Below, piece by piece: positions 11,489 to 23,900 of a DNA stretch of 64,000 bases (the first letter of the stretch is position 1; each line of letters starts with the position of its first letter). Source of the stretch: Ursus arctos (Eukaryota > Chordata > Mammalia > Carnivora > Ursidae). Below the pieces are notes generated by a model, which was given only the letters and a program-made list of their open reading frames with translations, did no database searches and had not been told where the DNA came from. The DNA lies in NCBI RefSeq assembly GCF_023065955.2, contig NW_026622874.1, forward strand, positions 29,277,772-29,341,771, in the 5' to 3' direction. Made by a program: the position numbers and the translations under genes.

Positions 11489-13340
11489 TAGTCAGTTTAC
11501 ATTTAATGTGATTATTGATATGGCTGGATTTGGTTCTACCATTTTGCTGTTTTCTCTTTGTCTCGTGTGTTTTTTGTTTCTCCATTCTTCTTTCCTGCAA
11601 GTTATAAACCTTATGATTCTGGTGTGTAATTTTTGCTTTAGAAGTCTTATGTTTTAAAAATACATAAGCAGCTTTTTATATTTACCCACCTGTTAGCATT
11701 TCAGTGATCTTTATTCCTTCCTGTACCTTTGAGAGTGGTCATCTAGCGTCAGTTCCCTTTGGCTTTCAGAATTTCTTTAACGTGCATTGAGGTGCAGTTC
11801 TGTTGGCCATGAAGTCTCTCAGCTTTTATGTTTGAAAATATCTTTCTTTCACCTTCATTTTTTGAAAGTTAGTTTTGTTGGAATTTAATTCAGGGCTGAC
11901 AGAATTTTTTTTCTTCCAGCCCTTTAAAGAGGTTCCACTGTCTTTGGGCCTACATTATTTCTGATCCCAGGTTACCTATCATGAGACAGAATATTCTGTA
12001 CACAATATGTCTTTTTTTGCCTAGCTGCTTTCAAGATTGTTTCTCTTTGCGTTTGCAGTTTGACTGTGACTTGCCTCGGGACTCTTCTTTACTCTGCTTG
12101 GCATGGATTGAGCTTCTCAGATCTGCAAATTTGATGGTTTTTTCCTCCAGTTTTGGGAAGTTTGGGCCTTATTTTTTCAAATCCTCTTTGTAACCAATTT
12201 TCTCTCTTCAGTTACATGTTGTTAGACTGCTGGATATTGTCCCACAGTTATCTAGATAGGCTTTATCTAGGTAGGTTCAGTTTTTCCTTCAGTTTTGTTT
12301 GTTTTCAAAGTGGTTAATTTTTGTTCATTTAACTTCAGCTGCGCTTTTTTTTTTCCTGCCGTCTTCTGCTATTAAGACAGGTCAGCGAATTTTTCATTTA
12401 CTTTCCAGGTTTAGAATCCCGTTTGGTTCTTTTTTTTTTTTCCCCTTCAAATTTATTATTTATTTGAGAGAGAGAGCAAGAGAGAGCACGAACAAGGGGA
12501 GGGGCAGAGGGAGACAGAGAAGCAGGCTCCCCACTGAGTAGGGAGCCCAACGTGGAGCTCGATCCCAGGACCCCAAGATCATGACCTGAGCTGAAGGAAA
12601 ATGCTTAACTGTCCGAGCCACCCAGGTGTCTCTGGTTCTTTTTTATAGTTTCTATTTCTGTATTTCCTCTTTGTCTCTTCCTTGTGTATATATTTTCCTT
12701 TAGCCCTTCAAGTGTTGTAAAGTTCCTTTCTCCAGATGGGAGCTTCTGATGGCGACATGTGGGCCATCCTGGATTTGCTTTCTATAGACTCCTTTTTTTC
12801 CTTAGGTATGGGTCATGTTTTCTTGTTTCCTCTCATGTCTAGTGATTTCTGATTCAACCCTAGACACGATAATGGTACATTACGGAGGTTCTGGATTCTG
12901 TTACAATCCTCTGAAGGATTTTTGTCTTAGCAGGTAGTTAATGTGATGAGACACGTTCCAAACTCCTGGGTCCCCTCTATTAGCAGCAGCTGTAATCTCC
13001 ACTCAGTTCTTTTCATTGCCAGCTGCTGTTTTTTTTTTTTTTCCCCCTTGGGCCCCCCCTGGAGTCTCCAGCCAAGAGTTTGATATGTGCATATTTAATA
13101 ATGCAGATTTGGGGGTTCACCCTCCCCATCCCTTTCAAGGTTCCCTTTGACTTTCTGACTGCTCTGTCAGCCCTGAACTCTGTCCATGGCCCCCCGGAAC
13201 CATGCCCTGTAGAGATGGGTGAGTGCACTCAGGCAAAACATGCAAACTTATAAATCTGATCAGGTGCAGTTTCTCTCCTTCCAGGGTCCACTCTTCTCAT
13301 TTCTGCCTGCTTTTGATCGTTCTCCAGTGCCTTCATGTAA
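11489..13340 (-). mobile_element. Older L1, right half (5' part)
   Basis: Antisense L1 text (gtttacatttaatgtgatta, ctctttgcgtttgcagtttg, gattcaaccctagacacg) continuing from 3780-3933. Interrupted by a Can-SINE at 12433-12632. The right edge is uncertain. Confidence 0.65.
12433..12632 (-). mobile_element. Can-SINE inside older L1
   Basis: Reversed Can-SINE: T run, aaatttattatttatttgag, purine-rich middle, ending gagccacccaggtgtc. Host text ggttctttt flanks both sides. Confidence 0.9.
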
Positions 13341-13547
13341 TTTTTAAGTATTTTGTCCAAATTTTGTAAATGTTGTCTGGTGGAGGGTGGTGTGACCAAG
13401 GTGTTCTGTCATTGGTGGAAGCCAGAAGCCACGCACATACGTTTTTGGACTTACGGTCACACTGCTCTTCAGCCTTGGGCTTCACCCCTGTGGAGGGAAT
13501 GGGGCTCCTTCCTCAGGAGTGGAGACGGCACAAAGCACAATGGGAGT

Positions 13548-13928
13548 GTCTCAGTCGGCTTGGGCTGCCGTACCAAAGTACCCCAGGCTGGGTAGCTTAA
13601 CCAACAGACATTTTTTCCCTCTGTTCTAGAGACTGGAAATCAAAGATGAAGGTATTGACAAATTTGGTTTCTCGTGAGGCCCCCCTCCTTGGCTCGCACA
13701 TGGCCACCTTCTCCCTGTGTCCTCGTGGGGCTTTTTCTCTGTGTGTGTGTGTCCCTGGTGTCTCGTCATCTTTCTTAAAAGGGTACTAGTCCCGTTAGAT
13801 CTGGGCCCCACCGTTATGCCCTCATTTAACCTTCCTTATCTCCTCACATGCCCTAACTCCAGGGGCAGTCACACTGGGGAGGAGGTTCAGAGTATGAATT
13901 TGTTGGGGGACAGATAATTTAGTCCGTA
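13548..13928 (-). mobile_element. MaLR-type solo LTR (MST or MLT1 group)
   Basis: The reverse complement shows MaLR LTR text: + strand ggcttgggctgccgtacca, aggctgggtagcttaacca, ctccctgtgtcctcgtg, and gtatgaatttgttgggggac. No internal retroviral genes nearby, so a solo, decayed LTR. Confidence 0.8.
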
Positions 13929-14079
13929 GCAGAGGATGACCAAGGCTGGGGGTGGTCTGCGAGCAGGCAGGAGAGGCAGAGCCGTGCCGCAGGGATGGCA
14001 TCAGGACACACTCCCTCAGCCGCTGAGTCACTCCCCCGTAGAAACGCAGGACGCCGCGCTCGTCCAGGCACGTTGTGAA

Positions 14080-14540
14080 GGGCGAGGGTTCAGTGAGGGC
14101 AAGACCGGCTCTGCCCTCGTGGAGCCTATGGCCGAGGAAGATGAAGAGACGTGCAGACAGGCTGTAGAGTGAGGAGAGAGGACATGAAGGCGCCTTGGGA
14201 GCCCTGACAGAGGGGTCCTCCAGTCAACGTATGGGTCAGGGAAGGCTTCTTTGAAGAGATGCTTTTCTAAACCAGAGCCCGAAGTGTGAGTTAGGGGTCA
14301 GCTGTGGAAGAAAGGGGTGTCAGGCCAAGCACATGGATGGGCAGATGGGGGGGCCCCAGGGTCGAGGGGGGCTCTGCACGCTGGGGGAACAAAGTCATTT
14401 AGCACAGCTGGAGCTGGAGGCATTGCAGGAGCAGAGAGGTAAGGGATGAGGCCAGAAAAATCGGTTGGGGCCGGCTTCTGTGTCGGATTGTAACTTTGTC
14501 CTCCAGATGGGAGGTTCTTAAAGAGAATAACGGTCTCCTT
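14080..14540 (-). repeat. L2 fragment
   Basis: Antisense L2 text: 'gggaaggcttctttgaagag', 'gcttttctaaaccagagccc', ending near the residue 46 exon. Divergent. Confidence 0.5.
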
Positions 14541-14753
14541 CCACTTGGAGCCCCCTTTCTGGCACAGTGAGTGCCCGGCGAGTGTCGCCACGTGCCACGT
14601 GTTATGATTTGGGGGAGGGGGCCGACGGGGGAGGGCTGGGGGTGCGGGGGACCTTGCCTCCTCGGTAGAGCAGGCGAAGGGCCTGCAGGTCGCCGACCGC
14701 CTCCGGCCGCACCTGCCGCTGGGCTCCGTCAGCTGTGCCACGTTGTTGTCCAG

Positions 14754-14963
14754 CCCCGGACAGCGGGTCCGCCTGCAGCAGCGTCCGCTTCAGCAAGGCC
14801 TGCCTGAAGAACGTCTTCTCGGTGCTGCTGCTCTTCATCTACCTGCTGCTCATGGCCGGGGCGGTCTTCCTGGTCTACCAGACCGTCACAGACTTCCGCG
14901 AGAAACTCACGCACCCGGTCATGTCGGTGTCTTACAAGGAGGTGGATCGCTACGACGCCCCAG
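14754..14963 (+). CDS. PACC1: PACC1 coding exon, residues 46-115 (TM1)
   Basis: The acceptor AG is at 14752-14753 and the donor GT at 14964-14965. The exon opens with the last two bases of codon 45 and closes with the first base of Gly115. It encodes the end of the cytosolic N-terminus (SSVRFSKACLK), transmembrane helix 1 and the start of the extracellular domain (HPVMSVSYKEVDRYDAP). His98, Glu107 and Asp109 of the acid-sensing region are here. The exon is GC-rich. A long open frame continues past the donor, but splicing into the next exon restores the family sequence exactly. Confidence 0.95.
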
Positions 14964-17900
14964 GTAGAGAGCCTGCCCCGGATGGACTGGGGCCCCGGCT
15001 TACAGAGGAGCCCCCGCTGCGCTCACTCGCCGTGCTGGGCGCCACAGGCAGCCGGAGGAGCCCGAGCCCCGTCTCGGTGTAGCGGACACACCCAGGGGGC
15101 TGCTGTCCAGACGCAGCAGAGCGTGTCCTGTGCCGAGCAGAGGGGTGGACAGGGCTGGCCGTGGTCACTGCAAGGAAGGCTTTGCACAGAGATCGGACTT
15201 GAGCTGGGCTTTGAGAGGCGAGAAGCGAGTTTTTCTGGGAGGGGGATCGGCAGGAGCAAAGGCGAGTATAGGGAGGCACAGGGCTTCTCTGGAGAGGCTG
15301 TGTCTAGCCTGGCTGGAGCTAGAGGCCAGCGGTGAGGAGCAGTGGGAGCGAAGGGTGGCAGGAGGTAGAGCCATCCAGAGGTGGTTGGGGCCCTGCCTGG
15401 GGAGGGGGCTCCCTACCTTTCCTGTCCCATTGGGAGGCCAGTCCCTGAGCAGGCAGTCATCTGTGCCAGAGAGTGTAGTGTCTGCCTCCTGGCCGTGAGG
15501 CTGCCACAGGGTTCCGGAAGTGTGGGCGTGAACTGAGCTCTGAGGGCGCCAGCTGTGCCCCCCTGCTGCGCGCACCTGCTCTGAGAACGGGATGCCCGAC
15601 TGCCCCTGTGGATGGCGGCACGCAGGACGAGGCCAGAGTCTCAGTGCCTTTTGCCTGGGCTCCTGGAAGGTGTGCGGCTCGCAGCTGCTTTGCCCATCTT
15701 TGTCTATCTTGTGTTTGTCCCTCTTCTCTGTGGGTCTGCTTTGGTCCCCGAATCCGCGGTTTCAGCATCTGTTTCCGGTCTCTGGGTCTCCGAGCTCTGC
15801 CTGTGTCTGGTGCCAGTCGCTGCTCTCAGGTGTTTCTGCCACCGAGGGCGGACAGCTACTGTCAGTAGAGCCTCGAATGAGGTGCTCTGGCTGAGGTGAG
15901 GGAGGGACCGTTGGGGTGCGACTTGCACACCTGGAGCCCTGATCAGAGCAGGAGGCGAGAGGCAAAGTAAGCCGTGGGGAGTCCCACAGCCGGGGGCCTC
16001 CCACTGAATCCGCAGGTGGGTGGCGGTGCCGGGGGGTTGGCGCCTCCAGGCTCTGTCATGGAGGCCCCCTCGGGGTGTCCCGAGCAGGGTCGTGAAGTAG
16101 GGTGGGTTTTGGTGCAGGCGCCAGGGAGGCCGCACCCCAGGCCAGGAGAGGGGCTTTCTGAGAAGGGGACTGTGTCCTCCGTTAGAGTAGGGCTTTCTGG
16201 GGGCAGCAGACTCGGCTCCCCACTCCATAACCCTCTTCTTCTCCCTCCTCTGTCGTCAGCCAGGGAGTCTTGAACTTGGGTTGTGGGTGGGTGTGAAAAA
16301 ATGTGCGTGACGTGATATTAGGCGTGTGGCCGGGACCGTGACTTCTGACGTTCCCTTTTTCCTGTCTGTGCCCCGTAGGGATTGCTCTGTACCCAGGTCA
16401 GGCCCAGCTGCTGAGCTGCATGCACCATTACGAGGTCATTCCGCCTCTGAGGAGCCCCGGCCAGCCGGGCGACGTGAACTGCACCACCCAGAGGATCAAC
16501 TACACGGACCCTTTCTCCAGCCAGACCCTGGTAACTCCCGTCCGCTGCGCCAGGCCTGGGCGGGGCGCTCCGTCAGCCCTACGCCCTGCGGGCCTGGGCT
16601 TCTTTCTGCCACGGGGCCTCTCGCACTCCCTTTGTGCGGGCCCTTGGCCCCCAGCAACCACGAGGCTGTCCCAGTTGGAGTCATGGCCATGGCTGGCTGG
16701 CCTCTGTCAGGAAGGGCTGTGGGGGCTTCAGCATTCTCCGAGGGATGCTCGGGGATTCCTGACGTTGTGATAAGATCCCACCCTTGATGGAAGGATGAAA
16801 GGTTGCAGGGTGAGGCCAGTGTGGCGTAGAGGAGGCAGTCCTATACCTGAGCGCCCGACAGAACTGCCACATGGGGTCGACTGAATGATTCATTCCTGGG
16901 AGCGGAGCCTGGGAATCCGTATTTTGGAATCAATAGGCCACTGTGAAGAAGCCGGTCTGGGTGGGAACGAGGACCCCCCAGCCCTGGCAGCACCTGCCCA
17001 GGGTTTTGAAGGCAGGGAAGGAATTTTATATTTATTTACATCTTCTCTCTTGCATCCCATGTCCTTGTTCCAGGGAGGATTGAACGGGGCTGAGTAAAGG
17101 TTTTTCGGATCAAAGAGAGGAAAGGGGTTTTCAGGTAGAGGCAGCCGCTTGCCTGTTTGTGTCTGTGCACGGTTCTGGTAGCTGGGAGCGCTGCAGGGGC
17201 AGGGGCCCCCAGAGCGGCGGGAGGCGGAGTGGGGGGGTGAGAGGAGCTCATGTGGCTCCTGGGGTGGGCCTGAGGTGAAGAGTCCTGCCGGGATGGTTCT
17301 GTTCACATTTACTCTAGGCTTCCTCCTAAGAGCCGGCTGAAATGATTCCCTCTGCTGTAGAAACTAGAGTAAAGCAAAGTTTCCATGGGGGCCCCACAAA
17401 CCCAGAACGGGTAAATCGGGTCAGGTGGACCGAGCAAACAGAGTGCACACCCTGGAACAGGTGAGGAGAGGCGTGGGGGAGCCGAGAGCCTTCCTTCCGG
17501 CTCCCAGCTCGGCGTCAGCAGGCACAGAGGGCAGGGCAGCGGTCAGGGGCAGTCGTCACGGGACCGTCCTTGGCAGGGCCTGCTCTGCGTCCTGCCCTCC
17601 CGGGGCGCGCGGAGCTGCTGGGCATAGCGTCTTCCTCTGGGTAAGAACGTTCTCGGTGGAGGCTCAGGGGAGGTTCCCTGTTTGGGCGCTGGGGCGGCAC
17701 AGAAACGGCACAGCTTGACACTGGGCCTCCACAGCTGACCCGGGCGACAGGTACCGGAGGGGAGTGTCTTCCCGGGAGAGAAATCTGCCCAGGACCCGGC
17801 CTGCGGGCATTGCCTGTCCACGGCCGCGGGCTGTCAGGCCCAGGCGAGCGCGGGCCCGCAAGAGGACGCCCGGGGGGCACTCGCCCCCCTGACCTGTGCT

Positions 17901-20900
17901 CGTCACCCTGGCCCGCCCTTCAGCAGTGGGAATGGACAGTTAAGGCTCACCGGACATCTACACGAAAGCAGCGGCATAGAAAGGAGGACCGAGAGGAGCA
18001 AGCAGGGCGGACTCTGTAGAATAGGGAAACGGATGCTAATTTAAAGGAAAAGGAACGTACTTTTAGAAACGTTAAGGAAGAGCTGGATGGACCCTAGAAA
18101 CGCCGTGCGGACCCCCGCCGCTGCTGTCCGCTCGGGGTGGCCGGCCCCCCCGCCCCCGCTGAGCCGCGCAGCCCAGGGGCCCCCACGCTCGTTCCCACTC
18201 CTGGTGGTGCCGGTTGCAGTCACCGCAGTAGTTACGGGATCTGAGTACATATAAACTCCCGTGAAATCCGGGCACACAGGAGGGTTGTTGGCGCAGAAGC
18301 TGCGTTGAAGGCCCTCAGCGCCTCCAGCACCGGGTGACGCTCGGTCTCCCCCGGCGGTTCCGCACGCGCTTCCTTGCGGTCCGCAGCCGTGAATTGGGAG
18401 CGATTCTGGCCTCCCGGGGCGCCGGGTCCCCCACCCAAAGCAGCACGGGGCGGTGAGGCGGGGGAGGAGGGTCAGGGAAGCATCGGAGGGCTCCTGCGGG
18501 GCCGGGGGCCAGCACACGGCCGCTGTGGGGGCGCCGGTGACGCCCGCGGGGGGCGGCCTGGGGCGCCTCTGCAGGCACCGCGGAGCACCTCGGTTAGAGG
18601 CCTCTGTGCGCTCCGTGGCCCCGGGCAGATCTGGCCTCGGCGGACGTTCTCCCTGGTCGTGGCTGGAGTGGACATGGGACAGTGCGCCCCCACCTTGCCC
18701 TGCCGCCGCCGCCGCGGCCTTGGAGGCAGGCTGGTCCTCCCGCTCCCGCCTCCACCCCCTTGGTGTGCAGTGCGCCGTCTGGGAAAGGGGTCGGCTGCGC
18801 GCTGCTTGCATCCTGGCCAGTCTGCGTGCACGTGACCTCCCAGGCGCCTCCTCCGAGCTGCTCGGTCAGACTTGGGTTCTCGCGTTTCCTGGTCTCTCGT
18901 GCCCCGAGTTCCGTGCACTTTTACCACGCGATGGGCTCTGCCACAGTTGGGGCCACCGCTGCTCCAGCCTGTAGCACCCGTTCCTTTCCTCACCGCCTGC
19001 CGTGTTCCCGGGGCCCAAGTGGTAAGCCCTCGCCTCTTTCGGTTTGTCCCCAGAGCATTCCAGTTCCAGAAAATAGCTTGTGTGTTGGGCGGAGACTAGG
19101 CGGAGCTGCTGTGCAGAAGCAGACACCCCAGACACCCCGCTCTGGCTGAGCCCAGAGACAAGTCTGGTTGTTTGGAGCCGGTGGGGCGTGCGGGCGGTGG
19201 GCGCGGTGGGCGGTCAGCGATGGCTTCTGTCCGTCGCTCTGCTATCCGCAGGGCACGCTCTTGGGCCTCGGGGGCAGCCCTGGCTCGCCGGCACCGGCTC
19301 ACGTGCCCGCTCCCAGAGGGTGAGGACAGGCGGCTCCCTGTGACGGGCCGTGTGGTCGCCTGAGTCACTGCTGTGCACGTCTGGGAACTTCATCACGTGG
19401 CGGCGGCTGGGACCAGAAAGGAGCCTCCCGCCCGGCGGCCGAGCTGCTGAATCTGGGATTGGGGAAGCGGTTCTAGCTAGTTCTCCAGGAGGAAGTGGAT
19501 TGTGGGAACCATTAGCATTCTCTGCTGCCACCCGACATGTCACGGAAAGGTTGAAAATAAAAGGGACAGAGATCTCTGGGGAAAATGCAGCAAGAGGCAG
19601 GCAGAGTAAGGGGCGGCTTTCATATCGGTCAAACTAGAATGCCAGGTGCGCAGGGCTCCAAGAGGGGGGTTTAATATGGATAGAAAATATATGCCTCTCC
19701 ACGAAGATGTAGCATTCAGAAAAGTCCGTATGTGCAAAAACAGCATTCCATTTGTATATTTTAGGCAAAACCTGCTAGCAATAAAAAACACCCATCGCCT
19801 TAAACAGTGACTAAATCCGTACTTTCCGCTCTCACGCTCACAGACAGAATAGACACAAAGGAGTAAGAAGGGTTGACCAGCCCCGCGCAGAGGTCCAGCG
19901 TGCGTGTGTGATATCTTGCGCCTGACAGTGCCCACTCTCTCAAATGTCTGTAGAGCGTTGATAAAAGTTATTGATGTAAAGATGTTTTTTCCCCAAATTA
20001 ATCTATAAACCCAGTGTCATCAGTCAAAAAAGTCCCAGTTCATTTTTTCATGGAATTCAACAATCTAGTTTTAAAAGTTCTCCTAGAAGAGCCCCTGTAC
20101 AACAGTCAGCCCTCTGGGTTTGGGGACAGGGAGCAGCGTCACAGAGGGGACCTGCCCGGTCAGATGGCAGAACAGTGTGAGCCCGCAGGGGTCAAACTTG
20201 CCTCTGTCTGTTGTCTGTTGTGTGTATCACACCGGATACAAAACTGAAAGCCGGGCGTGTAAAGCATCTGAATGTAAAAAAGTTTAAGAGTGTTATAAAG
20301 AAATAGAGGGGAGGGGCGCCTGGGTGGCTTGGTTAAGTACCCACTCATGATTTTGGCTCAGGGCTGTGAGATCGAGCCCCACGTCAGGGCCCCTGCTCAG
20401 CGGGAGTCTGCTTGGGGTTCTCTTTCCCTCTGCCCCTCCTCCCGCCATCTACCTCCCCCCACGCACCCCCCCCATGCTCTCGCTCACGCTCTCTCTCTCT
20501 CTTAAAAAAAAAAAAAGAAAGAAAGAAATATAGGTCGTAGATGTCGTTTTACCCAGAAACCATAAAGGTAAAGATTTACAGGTATCACTGTATCAAATTT
20601 AAAGCTTCCTTTAGCAAATGACATTAGAAACAAAGTTGATGGAAAAGTGACAGCCTGGAAGAAAACATTTGTACATGTAATGGATGTAAGCTAGCATGCT
20701 TTTTATTAATTAATTAGAGAGCGAGAGTACGCATCAGCAGGGGGAGGGGTGCATGGCAGAGGGAGAGAGAGAATCTCAAGGAGACCCCCCCTCTCAGCAG
20801 GGGGCCTGACTTGGGCTGGATCTCAGGACCCTGAGGTCATGACCTGAGCCAACATCAGGAGTCCGATGCTCAGTGGACTGAACCACCCAGGCTCCCCACT

Positions 20901-23900
20901 GGCGTCCTTTCTAAGTAAAGGGCTCCCCTCGCGCAGGCAGCCACCAAGAAAAGTGGACAGAGGACAGTTGCTCTCTCAGCTGTGGTCCGGCGGTACCCGC
21001 AGGGCTGAGCAGGAGCGAGCATGGACAGCGGGGGGTGGGGGGTGGCCTGTGGTCATCTGGGGTCTGCCAGGCGAGGAGCTTTCCAGTCACACTCAGTGTC
21101 TCGGGGGGGTGGGGGCGGTCAGGAGCAGAGCAGCCACAGCTCCCCCAGGGCTGATTCTGGCCTTTGTGTCTCTGCAGAAATCTGCCCTAATTGTCCAGGG
21201 GCCCCGTGAGGTGAAGAAGCGGGAGCTGGTCTTCCTCCAGTTCCGCCTGAATGAGAGTAGCGAGGACTTCAGTGCCATCGATTACCTCCTCTTCTCGTCT
21301 TTCCAGGAGTTCCTACACAGGTGGCCTTCCAAGTCCACAGCGGGCTTGCCCATCCCGGGGCGGGGGCAGACGCTCGGGGCTGCGATGACCCATCGGCCCG
21401 GGGGACTGACCTGGAGCTCCGTGGCTCTGGGAGACCTGTCTTCACAAAGTGCAGCAGGTCTGGTGTGGTGTGTGTTCAGACTGGTGGGCCGGGAGGCTTG
21501 GTCCTGTCGCTGCCGAGCAAAGGCGGGAGGAGCTGCCGGGACCTCGTGCGCCCCCCGAGTCCCTGGCCCGAGCCAGGTCTCCCCTGCGGTGTCAGGGGCA
21601 GTGTGTCTAGCGCTCAGTGTGTGTTTGCCACGTGTGTTTAATATGGGTATGAAAGTTCTTGTCTGCCCGGGGGGGGGGGACACCCACTGGTGCCCTCTCT
21701 GGGGCCCGGAGTGCTCACGGGGACTGGGAACATTTTCCTCCCATCCCCGAGCCAGCGTGACTCAGGCCTCTGGGTCCCGCTGAGCCTGGGGCTCCATTGA
21801 AGGGAAGCGGGTGGCAGTCACCACGGAGGAGAGGCCACTCCCCTGGCTGAGGCTGTTGGCCATCTCCCCCTGCTCACACACCCCTGCTCTGTCCTCTGTT
21901 TCGGAGCTTGAAGCCTCTGCTGTGATGTCTTTGACCCTGTCTGCTCCCCAGCATTCCCTCTGCCCTCCCTGCGTGGAGCTGCTGGCTGGGCAGATACCAT
22001 GGGTGTCCCGTCTGGTGAGGCTCCCCTCACCGGGTCTCCCAGAGGGAGGCTGGCGGGCGCACCTGCAGACTCGCGGCCAGTGCTCTGGGAGCAGGTGGGA
22101 AGGAGGAGGGACCCCTATGGGGGGCCACCTCGAGGTGGGTGACAGTTCTCCCTGTGTGTGCAAACCGAGACACAGAGCTTGGAGAGGGAGCAGGAAGCAG
22201 GCAGCATCCCGGTGGTACCAGCCAAGAGACCAGCTCGAAGTGGGGGCTTGCGTTGGAGTGTGGCCGAGTTTGAATCCTGCTGTTGTGCCTAACGGGGCCC
22301 TTTCTTCTCTGTCTCCCAAGCCCAGACAGGGTGGGCTTCATGCAGGCCTGTGAGAGCGCCTATTCCAGCTGGAAGTTCTCCGGGGGCTTCCGCACGTGGG
22401 TCAAGATGTCCTTGGTGAAGACGAAGGAAGAGGACGGGCGGGAAGCGGTGGAGTTCCGGCAGGAGGTGGGTGGACCTGGACCTGCTGTCCGTTGCCGGCC
22501 ACCTCCACCCTCGACTCGGGGGTGGAGAGGAGCTTTGCAGAAGGGATGACCTCTAGGCAGTCTTCAGAATGGGAAGGGACCCCGTGCTGGGGCGGAGACA
22601 TGTTCCCCAGGCCCTTCCCTGGGCCACCATCAGTCCTCGCCAAACACGTGGGCCAAGCCGAGATGCCTGCGTTTCATGGAGCAGGTGACTCGCCTTGCCC
22701 AGCCGGGTTCTTGGCCCTCAGAGGCTGCGGGCCACAGGGAAGACGGGGGATTTGCAGGGAAGAGACACTCGCTACGGTGGCCTCTGAAGGGTTGTGCACG
22801 TGACGATCCACTGGGATGCGCTTTCTTCTCGTATTAATTTCTTTATCATCCTTTTTCTATTTCTGAATATTTTGAAAGGCGTGTCGTGTTAGAACAGTAA
22901 CAGAATGTTACATCACTTCTGAAAGTCATATGTATGTTGGGTATATGCTCAAAATGTGATCCTGATGGGAAGCGCGATTGAAACCTTCCAGTCCACTGGC
23001 CTGGAGCCCGGAGACGTCCTGACGGTAGACAGGAGAGGACCCGGGGAAGAGGCCCGGCAGTGCGGATGGGAGGAGAGGGCATTTTGGTTGCCACAGCAGG
23101 GCTGTTTGTCAGTTACCACTGAAAGCAAGGCCGCAGCCCTACCTTTGGGACGTCCACCTTGGCTGTGGCTGCCCCCCTGCCCACATCCACACCCAGAGCC
23201 AGTCATCCTGTGTATCCGTGGCTGGGTCCTGCAGAGGCAGCGAGGAGACGGGTCTGTTCTAGAAAACTCTGTTCCTCCTTAGAGGAACGCCTCTTAGAGA
23301 CGTTCTGTTGGGCTGGACTCAGGCAGCATCAGGAAAGGCCTGGGTTGGAGTAGAAGGACCGACTTCCACCCACGCGGCTGTCATTGGCCAGGAGCCATGC
23401 TCTCGTCCGGGTCTGCCCCTTCCCTGCCCCTGGTCCTCAGATACTCCAGATTAGAGACCTTTGGGAAGGGCTTAAAGCCGATTCCCTTCAAGAGGACAGG
23501 CTTTTCTCCTGCCCTAGGGTGTGGCAACTCCCTGGCCATGGGTCCTTAACGTATCCTAGTTTGTCAGATAACTGTCACCGCCTGGATTTTTACTCCACAC
23601 TCTTCTCCGGGAGCTTCCAGGACCTTCCTCATCAGGCCCCATGGAGGCTGAGGAAAGGAGACACCATACGTTCACCTCGCAGTTAGGAGCGGCCTGCCTC
23701 CCCAGCTCTCCCCGCAGCTCCCCCGTGACCGGAACCCAAAGGGGCCGAAGTCCCAGTGAACCTACGCATTTTAGAATGTTTGTGCCTTTTGTTGCTATCT
23801 AAACTGGAAGTTTTTTGGTGGGTGACATGACCTCTTTAGAACGAAGTTTAAAAGTTTTTTTATTGAGTGTTTTAAAGTTTAGAAAACTTAATGTAGTTAT

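Larger units (their letters stand above)
1..14753 (+). other. PACC1: PACC1 upstream intron (3' part)
   Basis: Intron before the residue 46 exon; its 5' end is outside the window. I searched it for the missing first PACC1 exon (N-terminal residues 1-45) and found no match. Most of it is repeats, listed separately. Stretches with nothing recognised: about 660-1670, 2094-3000, 13345-13545 and 13930-14080. Confidence 0.75.
16531..21177 (+). other. PACC1: PACC1 intron after residue 165
   Basis: Contains a CpG-rich block (18080-18810), an old L1 (19540-20700) split by a Can-SINE, and a second Can-SINE. Between 16531 and 18080 and between 18810 and 19540 no gene or repeat was recognised; long open frames there reflect high GC, not genes. 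Confidence 0.75.

Noticed and set aside
14298..14741. 147-codon open frame on the - strand
   Set aside because: Antisense to L2-like sequence next to a PACC1 exon; no family resemblance.
1..14753. Search for the first PACC1 coding exon
   Set aside because: No stretch encoding the expected N-terminal residues with a donor site was found; the exon is assumed to lie outside the window.
15704..16228. 174-codon open frame on the - strand
   Set aside because: Intronic, GC-rich, no recognisable domain or splice context.
18041..18811. 256-codon open frame on the - strand
   Set aside because: It lies in a CpG-rich PACC1 intron; composition is low-complexity Pro/Arg/Ala/Gly, no domain is recognised, and overlapping long frames exist on both strands, as expected when stop codons are rare.
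20866..21783. 305-codon open frame on the + strand
   Set aside because: It is read-through of the PACC1 exon at 21178-21320 into both flanking introns; only the exon part matches the family and splice sites bound it.
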